DNA from: Aromatoleum diolicum
GTDB lineage: Bacteria > Pseudomonadota > Gammaproteobacteria > Burkholderiales > Rhodocyclaceae
DNA: 64,000 bases
NCBI RefSeq assembly: GCF_012910955.1
Contig: NZ_WTVQ01000012.1
Location: 57,387 to 121,386, forward strand
Direction: 5' to 3'
The position numbers and the translations under genes were made by a program. Positions 35,508 through 44,415 of the stretch are shown here, piece after piece. Below the pieces are notes generated by a model, which was not told the origin of the DNA, searched no databases, and saw only the letters and a program-made list of their open reading frames with translations. Within the stretch, counting starts at the first letter, position 1, and each line of letters begins with the position of its first letter.

Positions 35508-35828
35508 TCAGTCTCCCGGAAACAGCGTCTGCAGTTCGCGCCAGTCGCGCAACGCCGAGTTCTTGCCATCGGTCCAGTCGCGCGCGGTGTTCATGCTGTC
35601 GGCAAGCTGCGCCGGCCACCAGCAGGGGTCGGTGCAGCCGTACAGGTCTGCCTCCATCGGCTGGCACAGGCTCGCCAGGCCGCCGAAAGCGTCCACCTCC
35701 CAGCCGGGGTCGAACGTCGTCGTGCAGCCAACGACACTGCTCATCAGTTGCACTTCCTCGCGGTTGCCGTCGTGCGCCGCCTGTTCGAGCAGGTGCGCCT
35801 TGTGGTTCAGGGCTCGCAGTCGTTTCAT
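35508..35828 (-). CDS. qhpC: quinohemoprotein amine dehydrogenase, gamma subunit precursor (CTQ-bearing)
   Basis: A 106-residue precursor: a 28-residue leader followed by the 78-residue catalytic subunit. With an offset of 28, all cross-linking residues known from the Paracoccus and Pseudomonas structures are present: Cys35-Glu44, Cys55-Asp61 and Cys69-Asp77 for the three Cys-to-Asp/Glu thioethers, and Cys65-Trp71 for the cysteine tryptophylquinone. There is no Sec or Tat signal; the leader serves QhpD recognition and QhpE cleavage and export uses QhpF. The ATG overlaps the qhpD stop (ATGA). It is too short and modified for standard gene finders to value, but the match is unambiguous. Confidence 0.95.
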   Translation of the reverse strand: MKRLRALNHKAHLLEQAAHDGNREEVQLMSSVVGCTTTFDPGWEVDAFGGLASLCQPMEADLYGCTDPCWWPAQLADSMNTARDWTDGKNSALRDWRELQTLFPGD

Positions 35829-37255
35829 TGCAGGGCACTCCTCTGTTCGATGGCGGCGTTGAAGAACGCCGGGTTGGCGAGCGCGATTTCGCCGAAGGCT
35901 TCGAGGCCGAATCCGGTCCACTCGCGGATCTGCTCGCAGTACTCGAAAGTCGGCAGGAAGGGGTCGCCGTAGCGGGAATAGGACTCGTGGTAACAGCCGC
36001 CGGCGCACAGGCTGCGCGCCGGGCAGGTCTGGCAGGCGGCGTGCGGGTTCTGCGCGGCGGTCATGAACTCGGACAGCGACGCGCGTTCGATGCCGGTCGT
36101 CACGTCGCCGAAGCCCGGCAAGTCCGAGCCGGTAAAGCGGTGGCACAGCGAGATCTTGCCGCCGGTCCCGACCGCCAGCAGGCCGACGCCGGCACCGCAG
36201 GGCAGCACCTTGCGGGTGCCCATCCACAAGTCGGTCATCAGCTGCTGCATGTTGCCAAAACCGTGGCGCTTGCCACGTTTGGCCTCGCTGACGTACTCGC
36301 GGCCGAGCGCCTTGAAAGCGGCGAAGACCGTGTCGAGTTCGTCCTTGCACAGCCCGACGGGCGAATCCGGCCCCGCCGTCGCGGGCGCGAAGCCGACCTC
36401 GAAGAAGCCCAGTTCATCGTGCAGGTGCTTGTAGATGCCCGCAACGTCGAGGTTGCCGGTGGCGAGCGTGACGCGTGCGCCGACCGGGCGCGACTTGTAG
36501 CGTTCGAGCAGACGCTTCACGCGCATCGCCACCGTCTTGTAGGTTCCCCCACCGGCAATCGTGCGGCGATGCCGGTCGTGCTGCGCCTGGTCGCCGTCGA
36601 TGCTGATGGTGATGCCGAAGCGGTGCGCATCGAGGAAATCGATGATCTCGTCGGTGAGCAGCGTCGCATTCGTCGTCAGCGTGAAATCCACCTGCTTGTT
36701 CGCCGCAGCGGCTTGCTCCTCGGCGTACTCGACGAGATCGCGGATCACCGCGATGCGCGTCAACGGCTCGCCACCGAAGAACACCACGCCGACGCGCTCG
36801 TTTTCGCTCGCTTCGCTGAACAGCAGGTCGATCGAGCGCGTGCCGGTCTGGTAGTCCATCACCGACGAGTTCTTCGGCGAGGTCAGATCCTCGCGGTAGC
36901 AGTAGCTGCAACCGAGGTTGCAACCCGTGGTCAGCGTCAGCACCAGCGTCTTCAGCGGCGAACGCTCGACCAGCCGCGCGGGGATCTCGTAGTGCTTGGG
37001 CTGCGGTGCGACGATGCCCAGGTCGATGAAATCGCTTAGGCTGTCGCACAGCTCGCCCGGCGAATAACGGCCGTCGAATCGCGACTGGATGTCGTCGGGG
37101 CTGACCGCGGGAACGGATTCGAACAGCCCGAGCAGGTCGGCAGCAGCCGGGTCGAGCTCGAAGATCGAGGTCGTCGGCACGTGCAGCAGCACCTGCCGGC
37201 CGCCGCTGCGGATCGCGCGGTAGTTGTGGGGTTGGACCTGCAGTGTTGTAGTCAT
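35825..37255 (-). CDS. qhpD: radical SAM/SPASM enzyme forming thioether bonds in QhpC
   Basis: A 476-residue radical S-adenosylmethionine enzyme. The [4Fe-4S]-SAM cluster ligands are Cys112, Cys116 and Cys119 ([10 protein letters not shown]). FFGGEPL is the SAM-binding GGE motif. The C-terminal SPASM region has the cysteines of [19 protein letters not shown] and EYCEQ for auxiliary clusters. QhpD builds three sulfur-to-methylene-carbon thioether bonds in the QhpC precursor. GAGGAG precedes the ATG. It follows qhpA by 12 bp and overlaps qhpC, so enzyme and substrate are produced together. Confidence 0.93.
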   Translation of the reverse strand: MTTTLQVQPHNYRAIRSGGRQVLLHVPTTSIFELDPAAADLLGLFESVPAVSPDDIQSRFDGRYSPGELCDSLSDFIDLGIVAPQPKHYEIPARLVERSPLKTLVLTLTTGCNLGCSYCYREDLTSPKNSSVMDYQTGTRSIDLLFSEASENERVGVVFFGGEPLTRIAVIRDLVEYAEEQAAAANKQVDFTLTTNATLLTDEIIDFLDAHRFGITISIDGDQAQHDRHRRTIAGGGTYKTVAMRVKRLLERYKSRPVGARVTLATGNLDVAGIYKHLHDELGFFEVGFAPATAGPDSPVGLCKDELDTVFAAFKALGREYVSEAKRGKRHGFGNMQQLMTDLWMGTRKVLPCGAGVGLLAVGTGGKISLCHRFTGSDLPGFGDVTTGIERASLSEFMTAAQNPHAACQTCPARSLCAGGCYHESYSRYGDPFLPTFEYCEQIREWTGFGLEAFGEIALANPAFFNAAIEQRSALQ

Positions 37256-37267
37256 TATGTAATCTCC

Positions 37268-38857
37268 TCAGCGCAGCGGGGTCGGGTTCCAGCGCTGCAC
37301 GGTCACGACCAGCTGGCCCTTGGCGTTCAGCGAGCGCCCGCCGTCCGCGACCGTCGCAACGACCGCCAGGTTGCCGACGTTATTGAGGCCGCGCCGCGCC
37401 GGGTTGGGGCCGGCGAAGGACGGCAGAAACTGGCCATGCGGCTCCATGTGGCCGGCGAATTTGAGGTCCTCGTCGTGCTTCGCGCGCTCGTTGAAAGGCT
37501 CGGTCGACCACGTCGCCGGCACGCTGCCGAGCCGGATGTCGTCGTCGGTGCCGGGTTTGCCGTCAGCACCGTCGAGGAAGGCGACCGCGTCGAACTGCGC
37601 GGTCATCGGCGGATTCGTGCCGCCGCCGACACGCGCGACGCCGAACGCGGGCTCGACGCGCACCGAGTCGATCTGCCGGTACACCGCCAGCGTCCGCTCC
37701 GACTCGCGCCCGCCGACCGACAGCTTGCGCACGCCCTGCGGCGCATCGCTGGCAACCTTCACGCGGACTTTCAGCTCTTCGGCGGACTTATCGAGCCATT
37801 CGACGACCTCGACGCCCGGCCCGAGATCGATCTTCGCATCGAGCCCCGCGCCTGCCAGCGTCAGCTCGACGGTCTCGCCAGCACGCAACATCTGCGGGTT
37901 CACCGACACCAGCGCGTTCTTCGTCGCCTTGTCCGCGCGCACCGCCTCGAAGCTCGCGCCGATTTCGTCGGCCCCCTTCAGGAACCAGCGCCCGCCGATG
38001 CGCGAGCCATCCTCGCTCAATGCGAAGATCGAGCGCGTATCCTCGTTGCCGATCTGCGCCGAGCCGCGCCATTCGTAGCCGGTGTAGATCACCGCATCGC
38101 CCTGGCCGCGCACCGTGTTGCCCGCGCCGAAACGCAGCTCGTAGCTGACCTCGTAGCGGTCCTTGCCCTTTGCTTTCGCCGTCATCGTCCCGGTATAGCG
38201 GCCCCAGCCCGGCCGTTCCCCTGCGACGACCCAACGCCCGGCGGCCGGACGGTGCTTCGCACGGCTCCAGTCGCGCCACGCGTCGGTGTTCTTCGGGTAC
38301 AGCCCGGCGAGCTTCGCCGGCAGCTTGTCGCGGGCGATTTCCCACCAGTTGCGGTCGCGCCCCAGCGCCGAATACTCCGCGCTCGGGAACTGGCCGAGGT
38401 GGGTGTGCATCAGCTTGCGCCACTCGTTCTCGTCACGCCGCTGCAGCGCGACGCGGCCGTAGCTGTGGCAGCGCCCGCACATCTGCGCGAGCTCCTCGTC
38501 GGGCGGCGCATCCTGCATGTTCGGCCGCCGCTCGGTCAGGAAGCGGAACGGTGCACTTTCCGACGGCGCCAGCCCCTGCCGGTCCGCGAGGTACTTCACC
38601 ACCGCGCGGCGCTCATCCGGCGTCAGCTCGACCTTGTGCCAGACGCCCATGCGCACCACGGTCATATCCCAGCCTTCAGGCGTCTTGCGGATCTCGGGGA
38701 TGCGCGTGAGCTTGCCGTTTTCGAGGTGACAGCTGGCGCACTTCTTGTCGATCACGCGACGGCCATCCTCCTCCGCGTGCGCTGGCAGTACACCTGCAAC
38801 GCCCAGGGCCAGCGCCATCGCGCCGGCGATGCGCAAAGGTCTGCGCATGCGATTCAT
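37268..38857 (-). CDS. qhpA: quinohemoprotein amine dehydrogenase, alpha subunit (dihaem cytochrome c)
   Basis: A 529-residue periplasmic subunit. The signal peptide ends at about residue 28 (LPAHA). Two haem c motifs lie in the N-terminal domain: Cys40-x2-Cys43-His44 and Cys127-x2-Cys130-His131. Three beta-rich domains follow, as in the known structure. Electrons pass from CTQ in QhpC through these haems to azurin or cytochrome c. The start is uncertain: ATG at 38857 has AAGG upstream and gives a normal signal peptide; GTG codons at 38872 and 38884 are possible. It lies 82 bp after the aldehyde dehydrogenase gene. Confidence 0.92.
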   Translation of the reverse strand: MNRMRRPLRIAGAMALALGVAGVLPAHAEEDGRRVIDKKCASCHLENGKLTRIPEIRKTPEGWDMTVVRMGVWHKVELTPDERRAVVKYLADRQGLAPSESAPFRFLTERRPNMQDAPPDEELAQMCGRCHSYGRVALQRRDENEWRKLMHTHLGQFPSAEYSALGRDRNWWEIARDKLPAKLAGLYPKNTDAWRDWSRAKHRPAAGRWVVAGERPGWGRYTGTMTAKAKGKDRYEVSYELRFGAGNTVRGQGDAVIYTGYEWRGSAQIGNEDTRSIFALSEDGSRIGGRWFLKGADEIGASFEAVRADKATKNALVSVNPQMLRAGETVELTLAGAGLDAKIDLGPGVEVVEWLDKSAEELKVRVKVASDAPQGVRKLSVGGRESERTLAVYRQIDSVRVEPAFGVARVGGGTNPPMTAQFDAVAFLDGADGKPGTDDDIRLGSVPATWSTEPFNERAKHDEDLKFAGHMEPHGQFLPSFAGPNPARRGLNNVGNLAVVATVADGGRSLNAKGQLVVTVQRWNPTPLR

Positions 38858-38939
38858 TGTCTTAGCCTTCACATCAGTCTCCACTCTCCGGTGAGGAAAT
38901 GCGCCGCCCCCTCAATTGCCACGAGGCGGCGCCCCGCAC

Positions 38940-40442
38940 TCACAGCGCCATGATCACGGACTTGGATTCGGTGTACAGGTCGAGCACCGCGCGCCCCATC
39001 TCGCGACCGATGCCCGATTGCTTGAAGCCGCCGAACGGCATCGCGTTGTCGAGGATGTTGTGGCAGTTGACCCACACCGTGCCGGCCTGAATCTTCGGGA
39101 TCAACCGATGCACGCGCGACAGGTCGTTCGACCAGATGCTCGCCGCGAGCCCGTATGGCGTATCGTTCGCACGGCGCGCGACTTCATCCAGATCGTCATA
39201 CGGCATTGCGACGACGACCGGCCCGAAGATCTCCTCGCGCACGACCTTCATGTCGTCGCTCGTATCGACCAGCACCGTCGGCTTGACGAAGAAGCCGACA
39301 CCCTCGCTCGCCGCTCCGCCGGTCGCGGCACGCGCGCCCTCGTTGAAGCCGCTCTGGATATAGCCGAGCACGCGCTTCTGCTGTGCCGCCGACACCAGCG
39401 GCCCGATCTGGGTCGTCGGGTCGATGCCGGCACCGAGCTTCATGCCGGCGGCGATGCCCGACAACCCCTCGACGACTTTGTCGAAGCGGCTCTTGTGCAC
39501 GAAGAGGCGCGAGCCGGCGGTGCACACCTGCCCCTGGTTGAAGAAGATCGCCTGCGCCGCACCGGCGGCAGCCTGCGCGACGTCAGCGTCGTCGAGCACG
39601 ATCACCGGGCTCTTGCCGCCGAGCTCCAGCGACACGCGCGTCATGTTGTCGAGTGCGGCCTTGCCGACGAGCTTGCCGATCTCGGTCGAGCCGGTGAAGG
39701 CGACCTTCTCGATGCCCTTGTGCGACGCCAGCGCCGCGCCGGCCGTGTGGCCGAGGCCGGTGACGACGTTCAGCACGCCCGCCGGATAGCCCGCCTCCAA
39801 TGCCAGTTCGGCGAAGCGCAGCGCCGATAGCGGCGTCTCCTCGGCGGGCTTCAATACCATCGTGCAGCCGGTCGCGAGCGCCGGCGCCACCTTCCACGCC
39901 GCCATCAGCAGCGGGAAGTTCCACGGGATGATCGCGCCGACGACCCCGACCGGCTCGCGCCGTGTAAAGCCGAAGAACTCGCGGTCGCGGATGATCGGCA
40001 CCGAGACGTCCATCGTCGAGCCTTCGATCTTGGTCGCCCAGCCCGCCATGTAGCGCAGGAAATCGACCACCAGCGCGACGTCGACGTGGCGCGCCATCGT
40101 CACCGGCTTGCCGTTGTCGAGCGACTCGATCTCCGCCAGTTCCTGCGCGTTCGCTTCGACCAGGTCGGCGAACTTCAGCAGCAGGCGCTCGCGGTCGACC
40201 GGGCGCATCTTCGGCCAGTCGCCGGATTCGAAGGCGCGGCGCGCGGCGGCGACCGCGCGGTCGATGTCCGCCGCACCGCCCGCCGGCACCGTGGCGAATT
40301 TCTCGCCATTGGCCGGATCGATCACCGCCAGCGTCTCGCCGCTCGCCGCCTCGACCCAGTCGGCGCCGATCAGCATGCGCCGGGGGCGCTCGAGAAAGCG
40401 GCGCGTGGCCTCGCTCAGCAGTTGTCCGTGGTAACGCTCCAT
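38940..40442 (-). CDS. NAD(P)-dependent aldehyde dehydrogenase
   Basis: A 500-residue aldehyde dehydrogenase. The catalytic Cys307 is in GQVCTAGS and the general-base Glu273 in LELGGKSP; PWNFPLLM and FTGSTEIG form the cofactor site. The sequence type (about 500 residues, betaine/phenylacetaldehyde dehydrogenase-like) suits aromatic or long aldehydes. Being directly upstream of qhpA, it most likely oxidises the aldehyde released when the amine dehydrogenase deaminates a primary amine. Aromatoleum aromaticum is known to use such pairs for anaerobic 2-phenylethylamine and benzylamine degradation. Strong ribosome site GAGGAG. Confidence 0.92.
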   Translation of the reverse strand: MERYHGQLLSEATRRFLERPRRMLIGADWVEAASGETLAVIDPANGEKFATVPAGGAADIDRAVAAARRAFESGDWPKMRPVDRERLLLKFADLVEANAQELAEIESLDNGKPVTMARHVDVALVVDFLRYMAGWATKIEGSTMDVSVPIIRDREFFGFTRREPVGVVGAIIPWNFPLLMAAWKVAPALATGCTMVLKPAEETPLSALRFAELALEAGYPAGVLNVVTGLGHTAGAALASHKGIEKVAFTGSTEIGKLVGKAALDNMTRVSLELGGKSPVIVLDDADVAQAAAGAAQAIFFNQGQVCTAGSRLFVHKSRFDKVVEGLSGIAAGMKLGAGIDPTTQIGPLVSAAQQKRVLGYIQSGFNEGARAATGGAASEGVGFFVKPTVLVDTSDDMKVVREEIFGPVVVAMPYDDLDEVARRANDTPYGLAASIWSNDLSRVHRLIPKIQAGTVWVNCHNILDNAMPFGGFKQSGIGREMGRAVLDLYTESKSVIMAL

Positions 40443-40503
40443 GTATCTGTCTCCTCTGTCTTATGGTCTTTGTCGGTAAATGGTTTTCGGCCGGGCGTCC
40501 GTG

Positions 40504-40977
40504 CTATCCGCCGTCGCCCAGCAATCCCGCACGCGCCACCGCGGTCGCGCGCGCGGCGTCGGCCGCCTCCGGATCGATCTCCAGTTGCTGCGCGAGCCGC
40601 GACACGAGCCGGTCCTCGAGCCGCACGAGATCCCCGTCCGCGTAGGCAACCTCCCACAGCATCGTCAGCACCTCATGGCGCTCTGCCAGGTTGAAGCCCG
40701 CCCGCACCGCCTCGGCGAACTCCCAGTCGTCGAGCACTTCGGCGAAGCGCTCATCGGCCACGGCGACGAGCTGCTGCGCGGCCTCCTCGGGCAGCGCGAA
40801 GTGCTCGCGCAACAGCCGGCTGATCGCCGCGTGCTCACGCTCGCTGGTGCGGTGATCGATATACATCGCTTCCAGCAGCAGGGCCGCGACAGCGATGTGG
40901 CGACGCTCGAAGGGTCCGGTCTCGAGCCCTTCGGCCTGGATCTCGCCGGACAGCAGGGCCATCAGTTTCGTCAGCAT
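40504..40977 (-). CDS. TerB-like protein
   Basis: A 157-residue all-helical acidic protein resembling the TerB/DjlA N-terminal domain family. MYIDHRTSEREHAAI and YADGDLVRLEDRLV form the two acidic helices that carry metal-binding residues in TerB. The real start is the ATG at 40977 after GGGAG; the longer in-frame reading upstream is an artefact overlapping the YCF48-like gene. TerB-type domains bind divalent metals and are found in membrane-associated complexes. Its role in this cluster is unknown. Confidence 0.7.
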   Translation of the reverse strand: MLTKLMALLSGEIQAEGLETGPFERRHIAVAALLLEAMYIDHRTSEREHAAISRLLREHFALPEEAAQQLVAVADERFAEVLDDWEFAEAVRAGFNLAERHEVLTMLWEVAYADGDLVRLEDRLVSRLAQQLEIDPEAADAARATAVARAGLLGDGG

Positions 40978-41003
40978 GCAGGGGTCTCCCTTGTTGTCGT
41001 TTC

Positions 41004-41981
41004 TTATCGGGCAGGCGCCAGGCGCTCGACGCCGAGTTGACCGGCGACGACGACCGCTCCGGTCGGCGCCGCCATCACTGCGGCGAGGTTCTGCCGGTCG
41101 GGACGGATCTCCAGCTGCATCGGACCGTCGCCGTTGCCGCGCAATACCACGCCGCCGGCCCCGACGATGATCATCCCGCCATTGGGGAGTGCGATCGCGG
41201 AGGTCAGCGACTGCTCGGTGCCGGTCTCGCGCACCTGCCACGTATTGCCGCCATCGCGACTCGCGATCACCCTGCCGCTCATGCCCAGCAACACGACCTC
41301 CCCGTTACTGCGTTCGAGCCCGCTCCACAACGATCCCGAGACGCCGGTCGCGAGCTTCGTCCAATGCCCCCCGCGATCGGTCGAGCGGAACGCCACCCCG
41401 GTCTCGGCAGCGAGGAACAGCGCACCCTCGCGCGTCGCGAACACGTGGTTCAGATGCAGGTCCGCATCGTGTCCGCTGCCAACCGCCATCGGCGCCCAGT
41501 TGCGCCCGCCGTCCGCGGTGACGAAGGCCACGCCGTAGGCCCCGACGGCGTAGCCGCGCTGCGCGTCCGTGAAATGCACCGACAGCAGCACCGGCTTCTC
41601 GTCGAGTGTCGTCTGCAGCTGCCAATTCGCGCCGCCGTCGCTCGTCACAAGAATCACGCCGCCATGGCCCACCGCCCACCCGCGCTCGTCATCGACGAAA
41701 TGCACCGCCGTCAGCAGCGCGCTCACGGGCACCTCCGCTTGCTGCCAGGTCTTGCCCTCGTCGGTGGAACGCACGATCGTGCCGTAATCGCCAACCGCGA
41801 TCAGCGCATTGCCGGCGCGCGCGATGCCCGTCACCGGCACCTTCGCGGCGAGCCGAGCCTTCATCGCCGCCACGGCCGTCGTATTCCTTGCCGCATCGGC
41901 GGGCGCAGCAGCAAACGCGACCGCGCTCGCCGCCAGACACAGGCCGACGACCGTCCGTCCGATTTGCATGGTTTTTTTCAT
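41004..41981 (-). CDS. YCF48-like beta-propeller protein
   Basis: A 325-residue secreted protein with a signal peptide ending near residue 31 (APADA). At least six repeats of the type GWAVGHGGVILVTSDGGANW show the YCF48/BNR-like propeller, best known from photosystem II assembly but common beside DUF1302/DUF1329/RND genes in proteobacteria. The ATG at 41981 is chosen because GAGGAG lies 6 bases upstream; the ATG at 41987 would touch the ribosome site. It follows the RND gene by 10 bp. It may act as a periplasmic scaffold for the transporter. Confidence 0.8.
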   Translation of the reverse strand: MKKTMQIGRTVVGLCLAASAVAFAAAPADAARNTTAVAAMKARLAAKVPVTGIARAGNALIAVGDYGTIVRSTDEGKTWQQAEVPVSALLTAVHFVDDERGWAVGHGGVILVTSDGGANWQLQTTLDEKPVLLSVHFTDAQRGYAVGAYGVAFVTADGGRNWAPMAVGSGHDADLHLNHVFATREGALFLAAETGVAFRSTDRGGHWTKLATGVSGSLWSGLERSNGEVVLLGMSGRVIASRDGGNTWQVRETGTEQSLTSAIALPNGGMIIVGAGGVVLRGNGDGPMQLEIRPDRQNLAAVMAAPTGAVVVAGQLGVERLAPAR

Positions 41982-41991
41982 GACCATCTCC

Positions 41992-44355
41992 TCAATGCGC
42001 CATCAGTGGCGCGCGCACCGGGCCACGCCGCGGAATCAGCACGTCGAGCGTCACCGCCAGCGCCGGCAGCAGCGTGATCGCCATGATCATGTTCATCATG
42101 AACATGAAGGTCAGCAGCATCCCCATGTCGGCCTGGAACTTCAGCGCCGAGAACGACCAGGTCGCGACACCGATCGACAGCGTCACCGCGGTGAACACGG
42201 TGGCCACGCCGATCTCGCGCAGCGCCTGCTTGAATGCGGTGACGATGTCCTCGCCGTGCGCCAGATGCATCTGCAGCCGGTTGTAGATGTAGAACGCGTA
42301 ATCGACGCCGATCCCCACCGCCAGCACCATCACCGGCAGCGTCGCGACCGTCAGGCCGATGTCGAGCTCCTTCATGAACCAGTAGCCGAGGAAGGTCGCG
42401 AGCGTCAGCGGTACGCAGCACGCCACCATCGCGCGCCAGTCGCGATACACCGCGAACACCAGCACGAGGATCGTCGCGTATACGTAGAGCATCATCGGCA
42501 GCTCGGAATGCTCGACGACCTCGTTGGTCGCCGCCTGCACGCCGGCGTTGCCGCTCGCAAGGCGCACGGTCACACCCGGGAAAGGCTGGGTCTCGCGGAA
42601 ATGCTTCACCGCGGCGACCACTTCCTTGATCGTCGAGGCCTTGTGGTCGGCGAGATACAGATTCACCGGCAGCAGCGTGCAATCCGCGTTGAAGAGCCGC
42701 ATCCCTTCCGGCACCTGGCGCACCGCCTCGCCGAGCGTCAGCTCCTCCTGCGGCAGCGCCGCCCACTTCGGATTGCCCTCGTTCACCCCGGACGCCGCGA
42801 GCTTCGTCATGCCAGGCAGCGACTGCGCCGACAGCACGCCCGGCACGTTCGCGAGATACCAGCTCAGGCGATCGAGATGGCTCATCACGTCGTGCCGGTA
42901 GCACCCGTCCGCGGGGGTCTCGACGACCACCGTCAGCATGTCCAGCCCCAGCGCATAGCGATCAACCACCGCCTCGACGTCCTGGTTGTAGCGCGAATCG
43001 TCATGCAACTCCGGCGCGCCCGGCAGCACATGGCCGACGTGACGCCCCTGGCTCTGCCACACCGCGATCGCCATCAGCGCCAGGCACACCAGCGTGCCGA
43101 TCGCCGCGTTGCGCGGGTTCGCGATATGCACCCCCAGCGAAGCCATCATGCGGTTGCGCAGCGCCTCGACCTTGCTCGCGCGCACCACGAAGGCCTCGTC
43201 GAAGCGGAAGTAGCTCGCGACCACCGGCAGCATGATCAGGTTGGTAACGATCTTGTACGCCACGCCGACCGAGGCCGTGATCGCCAGCTCGCGGATCATC
43301 GGGATCGGCACCAGCACCAGCGTCGCGAAACCGACGAAGGCGGTGATCAGCGCGAGCGTCCCCGGCACCAGCAGCCCGGTGAAGCTGCGGCTCGCGGCGG
43401 TGTAGCCGTCCGCGCCGTTGATGACTTCCTTGGCGATGTAGTTCACCTGCTGGATGCCGTGCGACACGCCGATCGCGAACACCAGGAAGGGCACCAGGAT
43501 CGCCAGCGGATCGAGCCCGAAACCCAGCAGCGTGATCGTGCCGAACTGCCACACCACCGACACCAGCGAGCACGCCAGCGGCAGGAAGGTCAGCAGCAGC
43601 GAACGCGTGTACCAATACACGGCGCCGGCGGTCAGCAGGAAAGCCAGCGCGAAGAACTCGATGACGCTCGTCGCGCCCTCCGAGATGTCGCCCATCTGCT
43701 TGGCGAAGCCGATGATGCGGATACGGATGTCGTCATCGCTGAACGCGTCGCGGATCTCGCGTTCGAGCCGCTGGCTGAACTCCGAATAGTCGAGCCGCTC
43801 GCCGGTCTGCGGATCGGGATCCGCAAGTTCCGCGACCACCATCGCCGACGTCGAATCGTTCGCGACCAGGCTGCCGATGAAGCCGCCGACGATCGTGCGC
43901 TCACGGATCGCCGTGATGTTCTCGGGCGTCAGCGCCTTCACCGTCACGTCGCCACCGATCACGTCCTCGGCCTTCATGCCCTCCTCGGTGATCTGCACCG
44001 CGCGGGTGTTCGGCGTCCATAGGGAGGTCACCGTGCGACGATCGACGCCCTTCATGAAGAACAGCGCCTGCGTGACGTCATACAGCCTGGTCAGCGCCTT
44101 CTCGTTCCAGATGTCGCCCTTCTTCGTTTCGACCGTGACGATGATGCGGTTCGCGCCGAACAGCACTTCGCGATACTGGTTGAAGGTCTGGATGTATTCG
44201 TGGTTCTGCGGCAACTGCTTGTCGAAGCCCGCGCTCATGTTCAGGCGCGACGCGAACAGCGCCATCACCGCCGTGAACCCGAGCAGCGCAAGCAGAATCA
44301 GCAGGCGGTGCCTGAAGCAGAATCGCTGCAGGCCAAGCACCAGTCTCTCTATCAT
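41992..44355 (-). CDS. RND/MMPL-family transporter
   Basis: A 787-residue inner-membrane protein with two halves, each with one N-terminal helix, a large periplasmic loop and a block of five helices. This is the single-subunit RND layout of MmpL and HpnN proteins, which move hydrophobic molecules. The motif GVDYAFYIYN in the second half (with Asp in the fourth helix region) is typical for proton coupling. The start at 44355 gives a normal N-terminus (IERLVLGLQRFCFRHR), but the ribosome site is poor. Its neighbours (YCF48-like, DUF1302, DUF1329) are its usual partners. Confidence 0.85.
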   Translation of the reverse strand: MIERLVLGLQRFCFRHRLLILLALLGFTAVMALFASRLNMSAGFDKQLPQNHEYIQTFNQYREVLFGANRIIVTVETKKGDIWNEKALTRLYDVTQALFFMKGVDRRTVTSLWTPNTRAVQITEEGMKAEDVIGGDVTVKALTPENITAIRERTIVGGFIGSLVANDSTSAMVVAELADPDPQTGERLDYSEFSQRLEREIRDAFSDDDIRIRIIGFAKQMGDISEGATSVIEFFALAFLLTAGAVYWYTRSLLLTFLPLACSLVSVVWQFGTITLLGFGLDPLAILVPFLVFAIGVSHGIQQVNYIAKEVINGADGYTAASRSFTGLLVPGTLALITAFVGFATLVLVPIPMIRELAITASVGVAYKIVTNLIMLPVVASYFRFDEAFVVRASKVEALRNRMMASLGVHIANPRNAAIGTLVCLALMAIAVWQSQGRHVGHVLPGAPELHDDSRYNQDVEAVVDRYALGLDMLTVVVETPADGCYRHDVMSHLDRLSWYLANVPGVLSAQSLPGMTKLAASGVNEGNPKWAALPQEELTLGEAVRQVPEGMRLFNADCTLLPVNLYLADHKASTIKEVVAAVKHFRETQPFPGVTVRLASGNAGVQAATNEVVEHSELPMMLYVYATILVLVFAVYRDWRAMVACCVPLTLATFLGYWFMKELDIGLTVATLPVMVLAVGIGVDYAFYIYNRLQMHLAHGEDIVTAFKQALREIGVATVFTAVTLSIGVATWSFSALKFQADMGMLLTFMFMMNMIMAITLLPALAVTLDVLIPRRGPVRAPLMAH

Positions 44356-44415
44356 TTTGGGTATCCGGTGAGCCGGCAGCGCGGGACGCAAACCCCGCGC
44401 TGCCGGCGCTTCTCG

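Noticed and set aside
41809..44022. A 737-codon plus-strand frame opposite the RND transporter gene
   Set aside because: Histidine/arginine/glutamine-rich antisense shadow of a transmembrane-protein gene.
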